Source of the DNA: Megasphaera sp. MJR8396C
GTDB lineage: Bacteria; Bacillota; Negativicutes; Veillonellales; Megasphaeraceae
Length of the DNA stretch: 64,000 nucleotides
Direction: 5' to 3'
Assembly: GCF_001546855.1 (NCBI RefSeq)
Contig: NZ_KQ958176.1
Span: forward strand, 30,194-94,193
In this document: piece by piece, positions 8,287 through 17,240 of the stretch
Layout: each line of letters begins with the position of its first letter
How positions within the stretch are numbered: the first letter of the stretch is position 1
Made by a program: the position numbers and the translations under genes
Notes under the pieces: generated by a model
Seen by the model: the letters and a program-made list of their open reading frames with translations, nothing else
Told to the model about the DNA's origin: nothing
Databases searched by the model: none

Positions 8287-8940
8287 TTATTTCTTGTTCT
8301 TTTTATGCGATGCCAGGTCGCCGCCGTACTGGATGAGGTTGACGACGACGATGAGGATGATGATTGTCGCTAACATGACGTCGGGACGGAAGCGCTGGTA
8401 GCCGTAGCGGATGGCGATATCCCCGAGGCCGCCGCCGCCGATGGCACCGGCCATGGCCGATGCCCCGATGAGGTTGACGATGAGGACTGTGACGTTGTTG
8501 ATGATCGTCGGCAGGGCTTCCGGCAGGAGGACCTTGCGGATGATCTGGAAGGGCGTCGCACCCATGGATTCAGCAGCTTCGACGAGGCCGTAATCGACGT
8601 CGCGGATCGACGTTTCGACGAGGCGGCTGAGGAAGGGGATGGCGACGATGGTCAAGGGCACGCAGGCGGCTGCCGTACCGATGGACGTGCCGGCAACGAG
8701 CCGGGTCAAGGGGATGATGGCCACCATGAGGATGATGAAGGGCACGGAACGGATGATGTTGACGATGGTGCCTAAGATCCGGTTGATGAAGAGGTTCTGC
8801 AGGATGTGGCCTTTACTGGTCGTAACTAAGGTGACCCCCAGGGGGATGCCGATGATGCCGGCGATGACCGTGGCCACGGCGACCATATAGAACGTTTCTT
8901 CAATGCCTTGGAGCATTAACTTAATGATTTCTTGGGACAT
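8287..8940 (-). CDS. metI: methionine ABC transporter permease
   Basis: The membrane-spanning subunit of the MetNI(Q) importer for methionine. It has 217 residues and five likely membrane helices. The EAA loop EAAESMGATPFQIIRKVLLPEALP near 140-160 contacts the MetN ATPase, and GASAMAGAIGGGGLGDIAIRYGYQRF follows near 175. Its start lies inside the last 20 bases of metN, so the two are translationally coupled. The substrate-binding lipoprotein gene metQ is not next to it nor elsewhere in the window. Confidence 0.95.
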   Translation of the reverse strand: MSQEIIKLMLQGIEETFYMVAVATVIAGIIGIPLGVTLVTTSKGHILQNLFINRILGTIVNIIRSVPFIILMVAIIPLTRLVAGTSIGTAAACVPLTIVAIPFLSRLVETSIRDVDYGLVEAAESMGATPFQIIRKVLLPEALPTIINNVTVLIVNLIGASAMAGAIGGGGLGDIAIRYGYQRFRPDVMLATIIILIVVVNLIQYGGDLASHKKNKK

Positions 8941-9964
8941 AACCTAAAACCTCACTTCCTATCGGTAATGTTTTAATATACGAGAAGGCCTTGGCCTGGG
9001 TTTCCATATCGCCCATGATGACGATGATCAAGTAGCCGAAGGGTTCGTCCTGGATGTAGTCGATGTTGCCGTAGAGGACGCTGACCTTGACGTGGAAGGT
9101 GCTGACGATTTCCGAGACGACCGGTTCGTGGGTGGCCTTGCCTTTGAAGCGCAGGCGGACCAGCATATCCCGGTCTGGCGTCGGCTGATCGGAGACGCCG
9201 AGGTTCTTGATGCCCGTCGGCAGTTCCATGTTGATGACCGACGTGACGAAGTCCTTCATGGTCTGGGACTGGGGATTGGTGAAGATGTCGACGACGCGGC
9301 CCAGTTCCTTGATGACGCCGCCTTCGATGACGGCTGCCCGGTGGCAGATGTTTTGGACGACGGCCATTTCATGGGTGATGATGACGATGGTGATGCCCAT
9401 GCGCTGGTTGATATCCTGGAGGAGTTCCAGGATGGATTTCGTCGTCTGCGGATCGAGGGCTGATGTCGCTTCGTCGCAGAGGAGAATCTTGGGGTCACTG
9501 GCCAGGGCCCGGGCAATGCCGACGCGCTGCTTCTGACCGCCTGAGAGCTGGGACGGATAGTTGGACGCTCTGTCGCTGAGGCCGACCAGTTCTAACAGGG
9601 ATTCTACTTTTTTGTGGATGACGTCTTTCGAGGCGCCGATCAGTTCCAGGGGGAAGGCGATGTTTTCAGCTACCGTCCGCGAGGAGAGGAGGTTGAAGTG
9701 CTGGAAAATCATGCCGATGTTCTTGCGTTCTGCCCGAAGTTCGGAATCGCTCATCTTCGACAGGTCCTTGTCGTCGATGATGACTTGGCCGCTGGTCGGT
9801 TTTTCCAGCATATTGATGCAGCGGACGAGGGTCGATTTGCCGGCACCGCTCTTGCCGATGATGCCGAAGATCTCGCCGTCTTCGATGGTCAGGTTGATGC
9901 CCTTTAAGGCTTGGATTTGGGCAGCGCCGCCGTAGGTTTTGGTAATGTTCTTTAAGGTAATCAC
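8921..9964 (-). CDS. metN: methionine ABC transporter ATP-binding protein
   Basis: The ATPase that powers methionine uptake. Of 347 residues, the first 240 form the ABC domain: Walker A GKSGAGKST near 38, signature LSGGQKQRVGIARAL near 139, Walker B ILLCDEATSALD near 158. The last 80 residues form the C-terminal NIL (ACT-like) domain, which in MetN binds methionine and inhibits transport when the cell is replete. The gene follows a SAM-I riboswitch with its own terminator, so both transcription (SAM) and activity (methionine) are probably feedback-controlled. Confidence 0.95.
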   Translation of the reverse strand: MITLKNITKTYGGAAQIQALKGINLTIEDGEIFGIIGKSGAGKSTLVRCINMLEKPTSGQVIIDDKDLSKMSDSELRAERKNIGMIFQHFNLLSSRTVAENIAFPLELIGASKDVIHKKVESLLELVGLSDRASNYPSQLSGGQKQRVGIARALASDPKILLCDEATSALDPQTTKSILELLQDINQRMGITIVIITHEMAVVQNICHRAAVIEGGVIKELGRVVDIFTNPQSQTMKDFVTSVINMELPTGIKNLGVSDQPTPDRDMLVRLRFKGKATHEPVVSEIVSTFHVKVSVLYGNIDYIQDEPFGYLIIVIMGDMETQAKAFSYIKTLPIGSEVLGYVPRNH

Positions 9965-10002
9965 AGTATCACTCCTTGAGCCAGGCGTACAGGGAAAAAG
10001 AC

Positions 10003-10033
10003 AATAAAAAAGGCCGTCATGCAGATGACGGCC
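10003..10033 (-). terminator. terminator hairpin of the SAM riboswitch
   Basis: GGCCGTCAT (10012-10020) / ATGACGGCC (10025-10033) with a 4-base loop, followed on the minus strand by six T. It lies between the SAM aptamer and metN and would form when SAM is bound. Confidence 0.88.
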
Positions 10034-10048
10034 GTCAATACGGTGTTA

Positions 10049-10145
10049 CTTCATCTGTCGGAATGTTCCGGTGGACTTGGCACCTTCCCGAATGGGGGTT
10101 GCCGCAGCGTCATCGGGCCATTCCCTCAGCTGCTCTGGATGAAAG
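10049..10145 (-). ncRNA. SAM-I (S-box) riboswitch controlling metNI
   Basis: Read on the minus strand, the closing stem is CTTTCATC ... GATGAAG. Between them lie the S-box core elements GCTGAGGGAA, TGGCCCGATGA, CGGCAACC, GAAGGTGCCAA and TCC. These match the conserved P1-P4 aptamer pattern in order and spacing. A terminator follows, so high SAM should switch metNI off. The transcript starts just upstream from the promoter at 10166-10194. Confidence 0.95.
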
Positions 10146-10165
10146 ATATATCGTTGTTGAAACTT

Positions 10166-10194
10166 ATAATAGCACGGCTTGGGACCGTTGTCAA
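10166..10194 (-). promoter_or_regulatory. promoter of riboswitch-metNI
   Basis: Consensus TTGACA (10194-10189), 17-base spacer, TATTAT (10171-10166) on the minus strand. The -35 box starts only 11 bases past the end of the upstream aminopeptidase gene. Confidence 0.8.
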
Positions 10195-10204
10195 TAAGTA
10201 ATCG

Positions 10205-11437
10205 TTACTCGGCCCAGTTTCCGTTCGTGAATACGGGGACGACCGTGCCGTCTTTTTTGAGGCCCGTAATGGTCAGGTCCTTGGAACCGACCATGAAGTC
10301 GACGTGGATCATGGAGTCGTTGAGTCCGGCTTTAGAAAGGCCTTCTTTGTCGAGTTCCGTGCCGCCTTTAAGGCAGGTCGGGTAGGAGGCACCGAGGGCC
10401 AAATGGCACGACGCATTTTCGTCGAATAAAGTTTCGTAGAATAAGATGCCCGAGAGGGAAATAGGAGAGGCGTAAGGGATGAGGGCCACTTCACCGAGGC
10501 GGCCGGCGCCTTCATCGACGGCGACGAGCTTCTTTAAGACGTCTTCACCGATTTCGGCAGCGGCGTCGACGACTTTGCCGTCCTTAAAGGTCAGGTGGAA
10601 GCGGTCGATAGTATTGCCGTTGTAGACGAGCGGTCTCGTGCTGTACACCGTGCCGTTTACGGCGTCGGCTTGGGGGGCGGAATAGATTTCTTCCGTCGGG
10701 ACGTTGGCATTGAATAAGATGCCGCTGGCCGTTTCTTCCATGCCGCCCTGCCAGATGTGGTTATCCGGAAGGCCGACGGTGAGGTCCGTTCCCAGGCTGT
10801 TGGTATAGTGCAGGCTGGTGAAGTGCTGGTTGGTCATCCACGTCCGGCGGGCTTCGAGGTTGGCTAAATGGGCATCCCAATCGGCCAAGGGATCTTTTCC
10901 GTCCGAGCGGGACGATTGCAGGATCTGATTCCAGAGGGCGTCATAAGCCTTATGGGCATCAAGGTCAGGGTAGAGGAGTTTGGCCCAGACGGCACTCGGG
11001 ACAGCAGCGACGAGCCACGTCGTCTTCGAGGCCATCATGCCGTCGATATATTCCTTCAAAGCTTGGTTATGGGCCTTCTGCTGGGCAAAGATCTTCTTGG
11101 TATCGATGCCGCTCAAGAGTTTGGGATTGGCCGAAATGAGGCTCAGGAAGGCCGCTTTTTTATGGTAGTAATGGAGGCTGAAGTCGCGGCGCCAATCGGG
11201 CAGGGTCTCGAAGGACGACAGGTCTTCGTATTCGTAGCGCAGGCGGGTCATATCGTCACTGCGCCAGTTGACGACGACTTCAGCGGCACCCATCGTATAG
11301 GCTTCTTTGGTCAGTAAGGTGACGAAGTCGTGGCCTTCGACGGGGGCATTGATGACTAAGGTCTGTTCTTTTTGAAGATTGAGGCCCTTTTGCAGTAAAA
11401 CCTTAGCATAGGCCGTTAATTGTGCGGTAGTAGGCAT
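10205..11437 (-). CDS. M29-family aminopeptidase (thermophilic metalloaminopeptidase type)
   Basis: A cytosolic metallo-aminopeptidase of the AmpS/PepS/AmpT (M29) family, removing N-terminal residues from peptides. The 410-residue length equals the family norm. The C-terminal half carries the metal-binding pattern: ETASGILFNANVPTEEIYSAP near 235, DEGAGRLGEVALIP near 300, CHLALGASYP near 330 and HVDFMVGS near 370. The ATG at 11437 is preferred because GGAG lies 9 bases upstream; a TTG three codons earlier is possible. It follows the MATE gene by 22 bases and is probably in one transcript with it. Confidence 0.88.
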   Translation of the reverse strand: MPTTAQLTAYAKVLLQKGLNLQKEQTLVINAPVEGHDFVTLLTKEAYTMGAAEVVVNWRSDDMTRLRYEYEDLSSFETLPDWRRDFSLHYYHKKAAFLSLISANPKLLSGIDTKKIFAQQKAHNQALKEYIDGMMASKTTWLVAAVPSAVWAKLLYPDLDAHKAYDALWNQILQSSRSDGKDPLADWDAHLANLEARRTWMTNQHFTSLHYTNSLGTDLTVGLPDNHIWQGGMEETASGILFNANVPTEEIYSAPQADAVNGTVYSTRPLVYNGNTIDRFHLTFKDGKVVDAAAEIGEDVLKKLVAVDEGAGRLGEVALIPYASPISLSGILFYETLFDENASCHLALGASYPTCLKGGTELDKEGLSKAGLNDSMIHVDFMVGSKDLTITGLKKDGTVVPVFTNGNWAE

Positions 11438-11459
11438 AAGAATCAACTCCTTTATAGGG

Positions 11460-12797
11460 TTATGAAAATCGCCAAGCGGTCTGTTTCCACAGGCGCCAGT
11501 TTAAGGCCGCGGCGTTGATGGCCAGGCTGATGATCAGGCTGAGCCAGTAGCCGAAGGGGCCATAGGGCGTGAGATGAGCCATGGCATAGCCCATGGGGAT
11601 ACTGATGAACCAGTAGGTGATGAAGGCGATGTAGGTAATGATGCGGACGTCTTTGTAGCCGCGAAGGATACCCTGGACGGGCGTTCCCATGGCGTCGCAG
11701 AAGGCAAAGGCCACGGCGCATAACAGGAAGGTACGAAGAACCCGGAAGGTTTCGGCGTCGGTCGTGAAAATGGCGGAAATGTCATCGACGAAGACGTAGG
11801 TAAAGAGGGTCACGCCGACGGCGATGATGAGGGCCGTGATTTGACAGAGGACGGCGTATTGCCGGGCGCCATGGTAGTTTTTGGCACCCACTTCGTAGCC
11901 GATGACGATGGTCGCCGCCAGGCTGATGCTCCAGGGAATGGTATAGGTCAGGGTCGTGAAGCTGATGGCGGCCTGGTTGGCGGCCAGATAGAGGGTACCA
12001 AATTCAGCCATCAAGAGGCTGACGATGGAAAAGAGGCTGGTTTCACAGAAGACGGCGATGAAGATGGGAATGCCAAGCTCTAACTGATGGTAGGCGTGAT
12101 ACCAGCTGAAAGGGCGCAGACGGCGCCACAGGCCGTACGAGCGAAAGGGCTCCATAAAGGTCAGGACGGCGACGAAGAGCAAGAAGGACACCCAGCCGGC
12201 AATGGTAATGGCATAGCCCGTGCCGATGCCGCCCATGGCCGGAATGGGGCCGGCGCCGAAGATGAGCAGGCGAAAGAGGATGATGGTCAGGACCAGGTTG
12301 GTCATGAGGATGGCCATCGAAACCTGGGTCTTGCCGTGGGCGTCGACGACGTAGCGCATCGTCGCCTGCAGGCAGATCGGGACCAGGCCTAAGGACAGGG
12401 CTTTGAGATATCCCCAGGCGATATAATGGACCCTCGGTTCAAGGCCCATGAAGTCGAGAAAAGGCGGCAGCAGCACATAGCCGGCTAGGAAGATAACGAC
12501 CGTAAAGGCCAGGCTTAGATAGAGGCCCTGCATGATGTAGACGGGGATTTCGTCCGTCTTTTGGGCGCCGCGGAGCTGGGCGATGATCGGCGAGATGCCG
12601 AAGAAGAGGCCGCACAGGCCGGCAAAGACGGGAATCCAAATGTTGACGGCGACGGCGACACCGGCCAGATCGACGGTACCGGCGCGGCCGCTGAAAATCG
12701 AGCTGAAGACCGACGTGCCGACTTGGGCCATCTGGGTCAGGAGCAGGGGAAAAAACAGGGTCAGAAAATGACGCCACTGGCTGCGGTGGGGGAACAT
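11460..12797 (-). CDS. MATE-family multidrug efflux transporter
   Basis: A 445-residue inner-membrane exporter with about 12 helices in two homologous halves, of the NorM/DinF-like MATE family, which expels cationic compounds using Na+ or H+. Visible landmarks are the N-terminal PLLLTQMAQVGTSVFSSIFSG and, in the second half, GIPIFIAVFCETSLFS and MGTPVQGILRGYKDVRIITY. The start at 12797 is set by AAGGAGG 7 bases upstream; the 14 residues of an earlier in-frame start would fall in the rpsT terminator. The substrate is unknown. Confidence 0.9.
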   Translation of the reverse strand: MFPHRSQWRHFLTLFFPLLLTQMAQVGTSVFSSIFSGRAGTVDLAGVAVAVNIWIPVFAGLCGLFFGISPIIAQLRGAQKTDEIPVYIMQGLYLSLAFTVVIFLAGYVLLPPFLDFMGLEPRVHYIAWGYLKALSLGLVPICLQATMRYVVDAHGKTQVSMAILMTNLVLTIILFRLLIFGAGPIPAMGGIGTGYAITIAGWVSFLLFVAVLTFMEPFRSYGLWRRLRPFSWYHAYHQLELGIPIFIAVFCETSLFSIVSLLMAEFGTLYLAANQAAISFTTLTYTIPWSISLAATIVIGYEVGAKNYHGARQYAVLCQITALIIAVGVTLFTYVFVDDISAIFTTDAETFRVLRTFLLCAVAFAFCDAMGTPVQGILRGYKDVRIITYIAFITYWFISIPMGYAMAHLTPYGPFGYWLSLIISLAINAAALNWRLWKQTAWRFS

Positions 12798-12813
12798 AGA
12801 AACCTCCTTATAC

Positions 12814-12843
12814 GAAAAAAGCGTTGGCTCAGAGGACAACGCT
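12814..12843 (-). terminator. intrinsic terminator of rpsT
   Basis: AGCGTTG (12820-12826) / CAACGCT (12837-12843) then six T on the minus strand. It sits only a few bases before the ribosome site of the MATE gene, so read-through or a 3' processing event may supply that gene. Confidence 0.85.
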
Positions 12844-12859
12844 TTTTCTACAGTTCAAC

Positions 12860-13126
12860 TTATTTGCCCATCGCATTGACTTTGGAAGCCAAACGGGATT
12901 TTTTACGAGCTGCCGTATTTTTATGGAGAACGCCTTTACGTGCGGCGCTGTCGATTACGCTGCTAGCTTTATCAAATGCCTGTTTAACGGCATCAGCGTC
13001 ACCGCCGAGGATAGCTTCGTTCGTACGGCGGATAGCGGTATGAACCGAAGATTTTACTCGAGAGTTAGCTGCATGACGAGCTGCGTCTTTTTCCATCGTT
13101 TTCATGTTGGATTTAATCTGCGGCAA
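12860..13126 (-). CDS. rpsT: 30S ribosomal protein S20 (TTG start)
   Basis: A small basic protein that binds 16S rRNA early in 30S assembly. The 88 residues begin MPQIKSNMK, matching the usual S20 opening MPNIKSA, and contain KSSVHTAIRR and the lysine-rich tail HKNTAARKKSRLASKV. The start is a TTG: GGGAGGTG ends about 7 bases upstream of it, while the GTG three codons earlier is itself part of the ribosome site. Rare starts are common for rpsT, where they allow self-control. It has its own promoter and terminator. Confidence 0.95.
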   Translation of the reverse strand: MPQIKSNMKTMEKDAARHAANSRVKSSVHTAIRRTNEAILGGDADAVKQAFDKASSVIDSAARKGVLHKNTAARKKSRLASKVNAMGK

Positions 13127-13164
13127 TGGATTCACCTCCCTAATTTACAAGAACACTAGAAGAA

Positions 13165-13193
13165 ATTTTACCATATGCCACAGAAAAAATCAA
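13165..13193 (-). promoter_or_regulatory. rpsT promoter
   Basis: Minus-strand TTGATT (13193-13188), 17-base spacer, TAAAAT (13170-13165), about 40 bases upstream of the rpsT start. Confidence 0.7.
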
Positions 13194-13216
13194 TACTTTT
13201 TTTGCAGGACATGCGA

Positions 13217-14182
13217 TTAGGCTTTACCTTCCGAACCGAGAACGGCTTTGATCTTGTGAGCTACGATGTCATGGACGAACTGACGGCCGTCGGTCAGGTA
13301 CTGACGCGGGTCGAAGTGATCCGGATGCTGAGCCATGTGCTGACGGATGCCGGCAGTCAGGCCGAGACGGAGGTCGGAGTCGATGTTGATCTTGCAGACC
13401 GACAGGGAAGCTGCTTTACGGAGCTGATCTTCGGGGATACCGACAGCATCAGCCAGGTCGCCGCCGTTGGCGTTGATGATCTTAACGTATTCCGGTACGA
13501 CGGAAGATGCGCCGTGGAGTACGATCGGGAAGCCCGGCAGGCGTTTGGAAACGTCTTCGAGGATGTCGAAGCGGAGCGTCGGCGGTACGAGAACGCCGTC
13601 AGCGTTGCGGGTGCACTGTTCCGGAGTGAATTTGAAAGCGCCGTGGCTGGTGCCGATAGCGATAGCCAGGGAATCGACGCCCGTGCGGGATACGAATTCT
13701 TCGACTTCTTCCGGACGGGTGTAGTGAGCTTCTTCAGCCGAGACGTTGACATCGTCTTCGATGCCAGCCAGCTGGCCGAGTTCGCCTTCGACGACGACGC
13801 CCTTGGAATGAGCGTATTCAACGACTTTTTTCGTCAAAGCGATATTGTCTTCGAAAGAATGTTTGGAGCCGTCGATCATGACAGACGTGAAACCGCTGTC
13901 GATGCAGTCTTTGCAGGTTTCAAAGTCAGCACCGTGGTCGAGGTGAAGGGCGATGGGGAGATCGTAATCTTCCAGGGCTGCGGCTACGAGATGTTTCAAG
14001 TACGACGGTTTCGCATATTTGCGGGCACCGGCCGAAGCCTGAAGGATGATCGGGGATTTCAATTCAGCAGCGGCTTCTGTGACAGCCTGGACGATTTCCA
14101 TGTTGTTGATGTTGAATGCACCGATAGCATAGTGGCCTTCATAGGCTTTTTTAAACATTTCTGTAGTTCCAATTAATGGCAT
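13217..14182 (-). CDS. fba: class II fructose-1,6-bisphosphate aldolase
   Basis: A zinc-dependent aldolase of glycolysis and gluconeogenesis, cleaving fructose 1,6-bisphosphate to two triose phosphates (a tagatose-bisphosphate specificity cannot be excluded). The 321 residues show the zinc and catalytic region ALHLDHGADFETCKDCIDSG near 78, SVMIDGSKHSFEDN near 99, histidine metal ligands in GTSHGAFKF near 178 and LHGASSV near 222, and the phosphate site KINIDSDLRL near 275. GGAGGAA precedes the ATG. It lies downstream of the pseudouridine synthase by 37 bases. Confidence 0.93.
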   Translation of the reverse strand: MPLIGTTEMFKKAYEGHYAIGAFNINNMEIVQAVTEAAAELKSPIILQASAGARKYAKPSYLKHLVAAALEDYDLPIALHLDHGADFETCKDCIDSGFTSVMIDGSKHSFEDNIALTKKVVEYAHSKGVVVEGELGQLAGIEDDVNVSAEEAHYTRPEEVEEFVSRTGVDSLAIAIGTSHGAFKFTPEQCTRNADGVLVPPTLRFDILEDVSKRLPGFPIVLHGASSVVPEYVKIINANGGDLADAVGIPEDQLRKAASLSVCKINIDSDLRLGLTAGIRQHMAQHPDHFDPRQYLTDGRQFVHDIVAHKIKAVLGSEGKA

Positions 14183-14219
14183 GTTTACATTCCTCCTACA
14201 AGTTACGTATAGAATAGTG

Positions 14220-15107
14220 TTAATGTATATAATTCCAGCCGGCCTGACGGACGAGGGCGTCCATATCTTCAGGCAGCTGGGAATTAACGGTAATGAAGCG
14301 ATGCGTCATGGGGTGGGTAAACTGCAGGCAGTAGGCGTGAAGCGCCTGGCGCTGCATGAGGCGGCGCGAACCGCCGTATAGATCATCCCCGACGAGGGGA
14401 TAGCCGAGATAACTGCTGTGGACCCGGATCTGATGAGTCCGTCCGGTATGCAGTACGACTTGGAGCAGACTGTATTCGTCATTCCTGGCCAGGCAGGTAA
14501 AATCGGAATGAGCCTGCTTTCCATCGGGCCGGACGCAGCGGGTAATGATGCTGTCGGGACATCTTCCGATGGGGGCGTGTACAGTTGTGACCCGCGCAGG
14601 GTATCGTCCCTGACAAATCGCGAGATACAGCCGTTTATAGCTGAGATCTTTCTTGTCGAAAGCATACTGAATCTGCGGTTCTTTGGCGACCATGCACAGG
14701 CCCGACGTGTTTTTATCGAGGCGATGCATGGGGTGGTATGAGCAGTGCTGACCGGTCTTTTCGTAGTGGTAAGCTACGGCGTTAGCCAGCGTTCCGTCTC
14801 GGACGGCCGACGTCGGATGCATTAAGATGCCTGCCGGTTTATCGATGACCATGAGGTAGTCGTCTTCGTAGACGATGCCGATGGGGATATCCTCGGGCGC
14901 AAATTCGTTTTTGACGGGAATGACGATGGAAACGACATCTCCTTCGCGGACGAAATCGCGTGTCGAGGCAGGCTGGCCGTTGATGGTACAGCTGCCGCTG
15001 TGCTTGATGCGGCGCCGCAGTGTCGATGAGACGCCGAAGTGTTTCATCGCGCCGGCTACGGTCGTAGGCCGGTGGAGCGGACCGACTGTAAAATGAATCA
15101 TTGGCAT
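14220..15107 (-). CDS. RluA-family pseudouridine synthase
   Basis: Converts specific uridines in 23S rRNA or tRNA to pseudouridine. The 295-residue protein has an N-terminal S4-like RNA-binding region (STLRRRIKHSGSCTINGQPA near 27) and the RluA catalytic motif HRLDKNTSGLCMVAK near 128 with its catalytic aspartate. The supporting motif TGRTHQIRVHSSYLGYPLVGD is near 225. This matches the RluD/YhcT subgroup; the target site cannot be told. Two ATG codons, 15107 and 15101, compete; GAGG is 4 bases from the first and 10 from the second. Confidence 0.88.
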   Translation of the reverse strand: MPMIHFTVGPLHRPTTVAGAMKHFGVSSTLRRRIKHSGSCTINGQPASTRDFVREGDVVSIVIPVKNEFAPEDIPIGIVYEDDYLMVIDKPAGILMHPTSAVRDGTLANAVAYHYEKTGQHCSYHPMHRLDKNTSGLCMVAKEPQIQYAFDKKDLSYKRLYLAICQGRYPARVTTVHAPIGRCPDSIITRCVRPDGKQAHSDFTCLARNDEYSLLQVVLHTGRTHQIRVHSSYLGYPLVGDDLYGGSRRLMQRQALHAYCLQFTHPMTHRFITVNSQLPEDMDALVRQAGWNYIH

Positions 15108-15422
15108 ATTCCTCTATCTTGGCGTTGTCTATCCTTATTATACCCAATAGAAATAAATAAATCCACACATTTCAGGAAAAGAGGTGGGCTATATTTTAGC
15201 CCGCAGCCAAGGAAATACGCTGATTCTGAGAAAATGAAGAAAAAAGTTACCTTTATAAACAGGAAACTTGACGCTATGTGTCGAAATAGTATAACATAGA
15301 AAGGCTATGTATCCGTTTTTGGCATTTATGTGAAAAGGGCCTTTCAAAAAGAAGGAATTGGACAGGTCCATAGAGAATATATAAATACATCAGCTTAATT
15401 GAAACAAAGCAGGTGATAGTGA
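15108..15422. other. 315-base divergent intergenic region
   Basis: Between the pseudouridine synthase (minus) and dnaG (plus). It holds the dnaG promoter at 15268-15295, a TATAAT-like -10 for the minus-strand gene near 15139-15146 without a clear -35, and a small GGGCT/AGCCC hairpin near 15186. Nothing else is recognised. Confidence 0.5.
15268..15295 (+). promoter_or_regulatory. promoter of dnaG-rpoD
   Basis: TTGACG (15268-15273), 16-base spacer, TATAAC (15290-15295), leaving a leader of about 120 bases before dnaG. Confidence 0.6.
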
Positions 15423-17216
15423 GTGAAACGGTTTTCCAGCGAATTTATTGAACAGGTTCGCCAGGCGAATGACATCGTCAGCGTCATTTCGGACTACGTC
15501 GCGCTGAATCGGAGGGGCCGCAATTTTTGGGCCTGCTGTCCTTTCCATAATGAAAAGACGGCGTCCTTCAGCGTCACGGCCGACAAGGGATTTTTCTACT
15601 GCTTCGGCTGTCATGCCCACGGCGATGTCTTTCAGTTTATCATGAAAAAAGAAAACCTTTCCTTTTCAGACGCCGTCGAGCGATTGGCCGAACGGGCTCA
15701 TATTGCCCTGCCCGTCGTCGAACGGTCGGCTGAAGAAATGGCCCGCGATAAACTGCGGGACCGACTCTATGAAATCAATGAAATGGCAGGGAATTTTTTC
15801 CATAACTGCCTGGTACAGACCCATTATGGTGAACCGGGGCTGGCCTATTTCCACAAGCGTCACGTGTCTGACGATACGATTGACGCCTTTAAGCTGGGCT
15901 TTGCACCGGACAGCTGGGATAAGCTGACCGGCGCCTTTATGAAAAAAGGCGTCACCGGCAAAGAACTGGTTGCACTGGGCCTGGCAAAAGAAAAAAACGG
16001 CCACTTTTACGACGCCTTCCGCGGCCGGGTCATGTTTCCCATCAGAGATGGCCGCAGCCGCATCGTCGGGTTCGGTGGCCGCGTCCTCGACGACAGCAAG
16101 CCGAAATACTTAAACTCCCCGGAAACGCCGATCTTCAATAAACGGCGCCTCTTGTTTGCCATGGATATGGCCCATAAAGCCATCTTCGACGAGGGCAAGG
16201 CCGTATTGGTCGAAGGCTATATGGATGTCGTCTCGGCCCATAACCGGGGCATCCACAACGTCGTAGCGTCTCTTGGGACGTCCTTTACGGATGAACAGGC
16301 GCGGCTCCTCCAGCGTCAGGCCAAAGAACTGGTCCTAGCCTACGATATGGACGGCGCCGGCCGGCAGGCGACCCAGCGGGCCATGACCATCGTAAGGGGT
16401 CTTGGCATGCGCATCCGCATCCTGTCCCTGCCGCAAGGCAAGGACCCTGATGAATACATCAATGCTGCCGGTCCGGAAAAATTCCGGGACGCCGTAAACG
16501 ACGCGCCCAACGTCCTCGACTACATGCTAAACCGGGCCCTTTCCCTCTACGATGCCACGACCCTTGAAGGGAAATCGTCCATTACGGCCATGGTTCTCCC
16601 CGTCGTCGCAGCCGTCGACAACCGGGTCCTCTTAGAGGCCTTTTTGAAAAAACTGGCCGGCCAGCTGCAAATCGGGGAAGACGCCGTTCGCAGTGAATTT
16701 AATAAATACGTCGCAGCCCATCCGGAGGCAGGACAACAGCAGGTCGTCATATCCCCGTCCGTATCGCAGCACAATGCCGCCGCCCGCGGCACGGGAACCA
16801 TGGCGGTCGCCGAAGAAAACATCCTGCGCTTTCTCCTGGAAAAGCCAGCTTCTTGTGAGCGCATCAGCGCCAAGGTAGATGCCTCGGTCTTTGCCGATGA
16901 ACGGCGCCGCCGTATTTATCAAATTATATTAGATACATATGCACACCAAGGGATGTACACACTACATGACATCCAGCAAAAATTAACTCCTGAGGAGGCC
17001 GAAGAAGTTGCAAGAATTATGGTTCTGCAAGACGTCCCGTTGGACGAAAACGTGTTGATGGATTACGTCAAACGGTTTCGCCTGGCGGACCTGCAAAAAC
17101 AGTACCTTGAACACAGTCGCCTGGCTGCCGGCTACAGCCGCACGGGCGATGCCAGATTGGCAGCTGAGCTTGCCGTCTGCAAACAAATTAACGATGAAAT
17201 GAAGCAATGGTCTTAA
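15423..17216 (+). CDS. dnaG: DNA primase
   Basis: Makes RNA primers for DNA replication with the DnaB helicase. The 597 residues show an N-terminal CHC2 zinc finger (CPFHNEKTASFSVT and FYCFGCHAHGD, about 39-65), a catalytic core with the TOPRIM motif AVLVEGYMDVVSAHNRG near 260 and acidic AYDMDGAGRQAT near 305, and a C-terminal helicase-binding region. The GTG start follows AGGTGA. It is followed after 24 bases by rpoD, the classic macromolecular synthesis pairing; no rpsU is present upstream. Confidence 0.96.
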   Translation: MKRFSSEFIEQVRQANDIVSVISDYVALNRRGRNFWACCPFHNEKTASFSVTADKGFFYCFGCHAHGDVFQFIMKKENLSFSDAVERLAERAHIALPVVERSAEEMARDKLRDRLYEINEMAGNFFHNCLVQTHYGEPGLAYFHKRHVSDDTIDAFKLGFAPDSWDKLTGAFMKKGVTGKELVALGLAKEKNGHFYDAFRGRVMFPIRDGRSRIVGFGGRVLDDSKPKYLNSPETPIFNKRRLLFAMDMAHKAIFDEGKAVLVEGYMDVVSAHNRGIHNVVASLGTSFTDEQARLLQRQAKELVLAYDMDGAGRQATQRAMTIVRGLGMRIRILSLPQGKDPDEYINAAGPEKFRDAVNDAPNVLDYMLNRALSLYDATTLEGKSSITAMVLPVVAAVDNRVLLEAFLKKLAGQLQIGEDAVRSEFNKYVAAHPEAGQQQVVISPSVSQHNAAARGTGTMAVAEENILRFLLEKPASCERISAKVDASVFADERRRRIYQIILDTYAHQGMYTLHDIQQKLTPEEAEEVARIMVLQDVPLDENVLMDYVKRFRLADLQKQYLEHSRLAAGYSRTGDARLAAELAVCKQINDEMKQWS

Positions 17217-17240
17217 GGAGCAGAAAGGAGCCTGTACACC

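Noticed and set aside
13175..14176. 333-codon ORF on the plus strand opposite fba
   Set aside because: Complete overlap with a clear aldolase gene; the composition is that of an antisense shadow in GC-rich codons.
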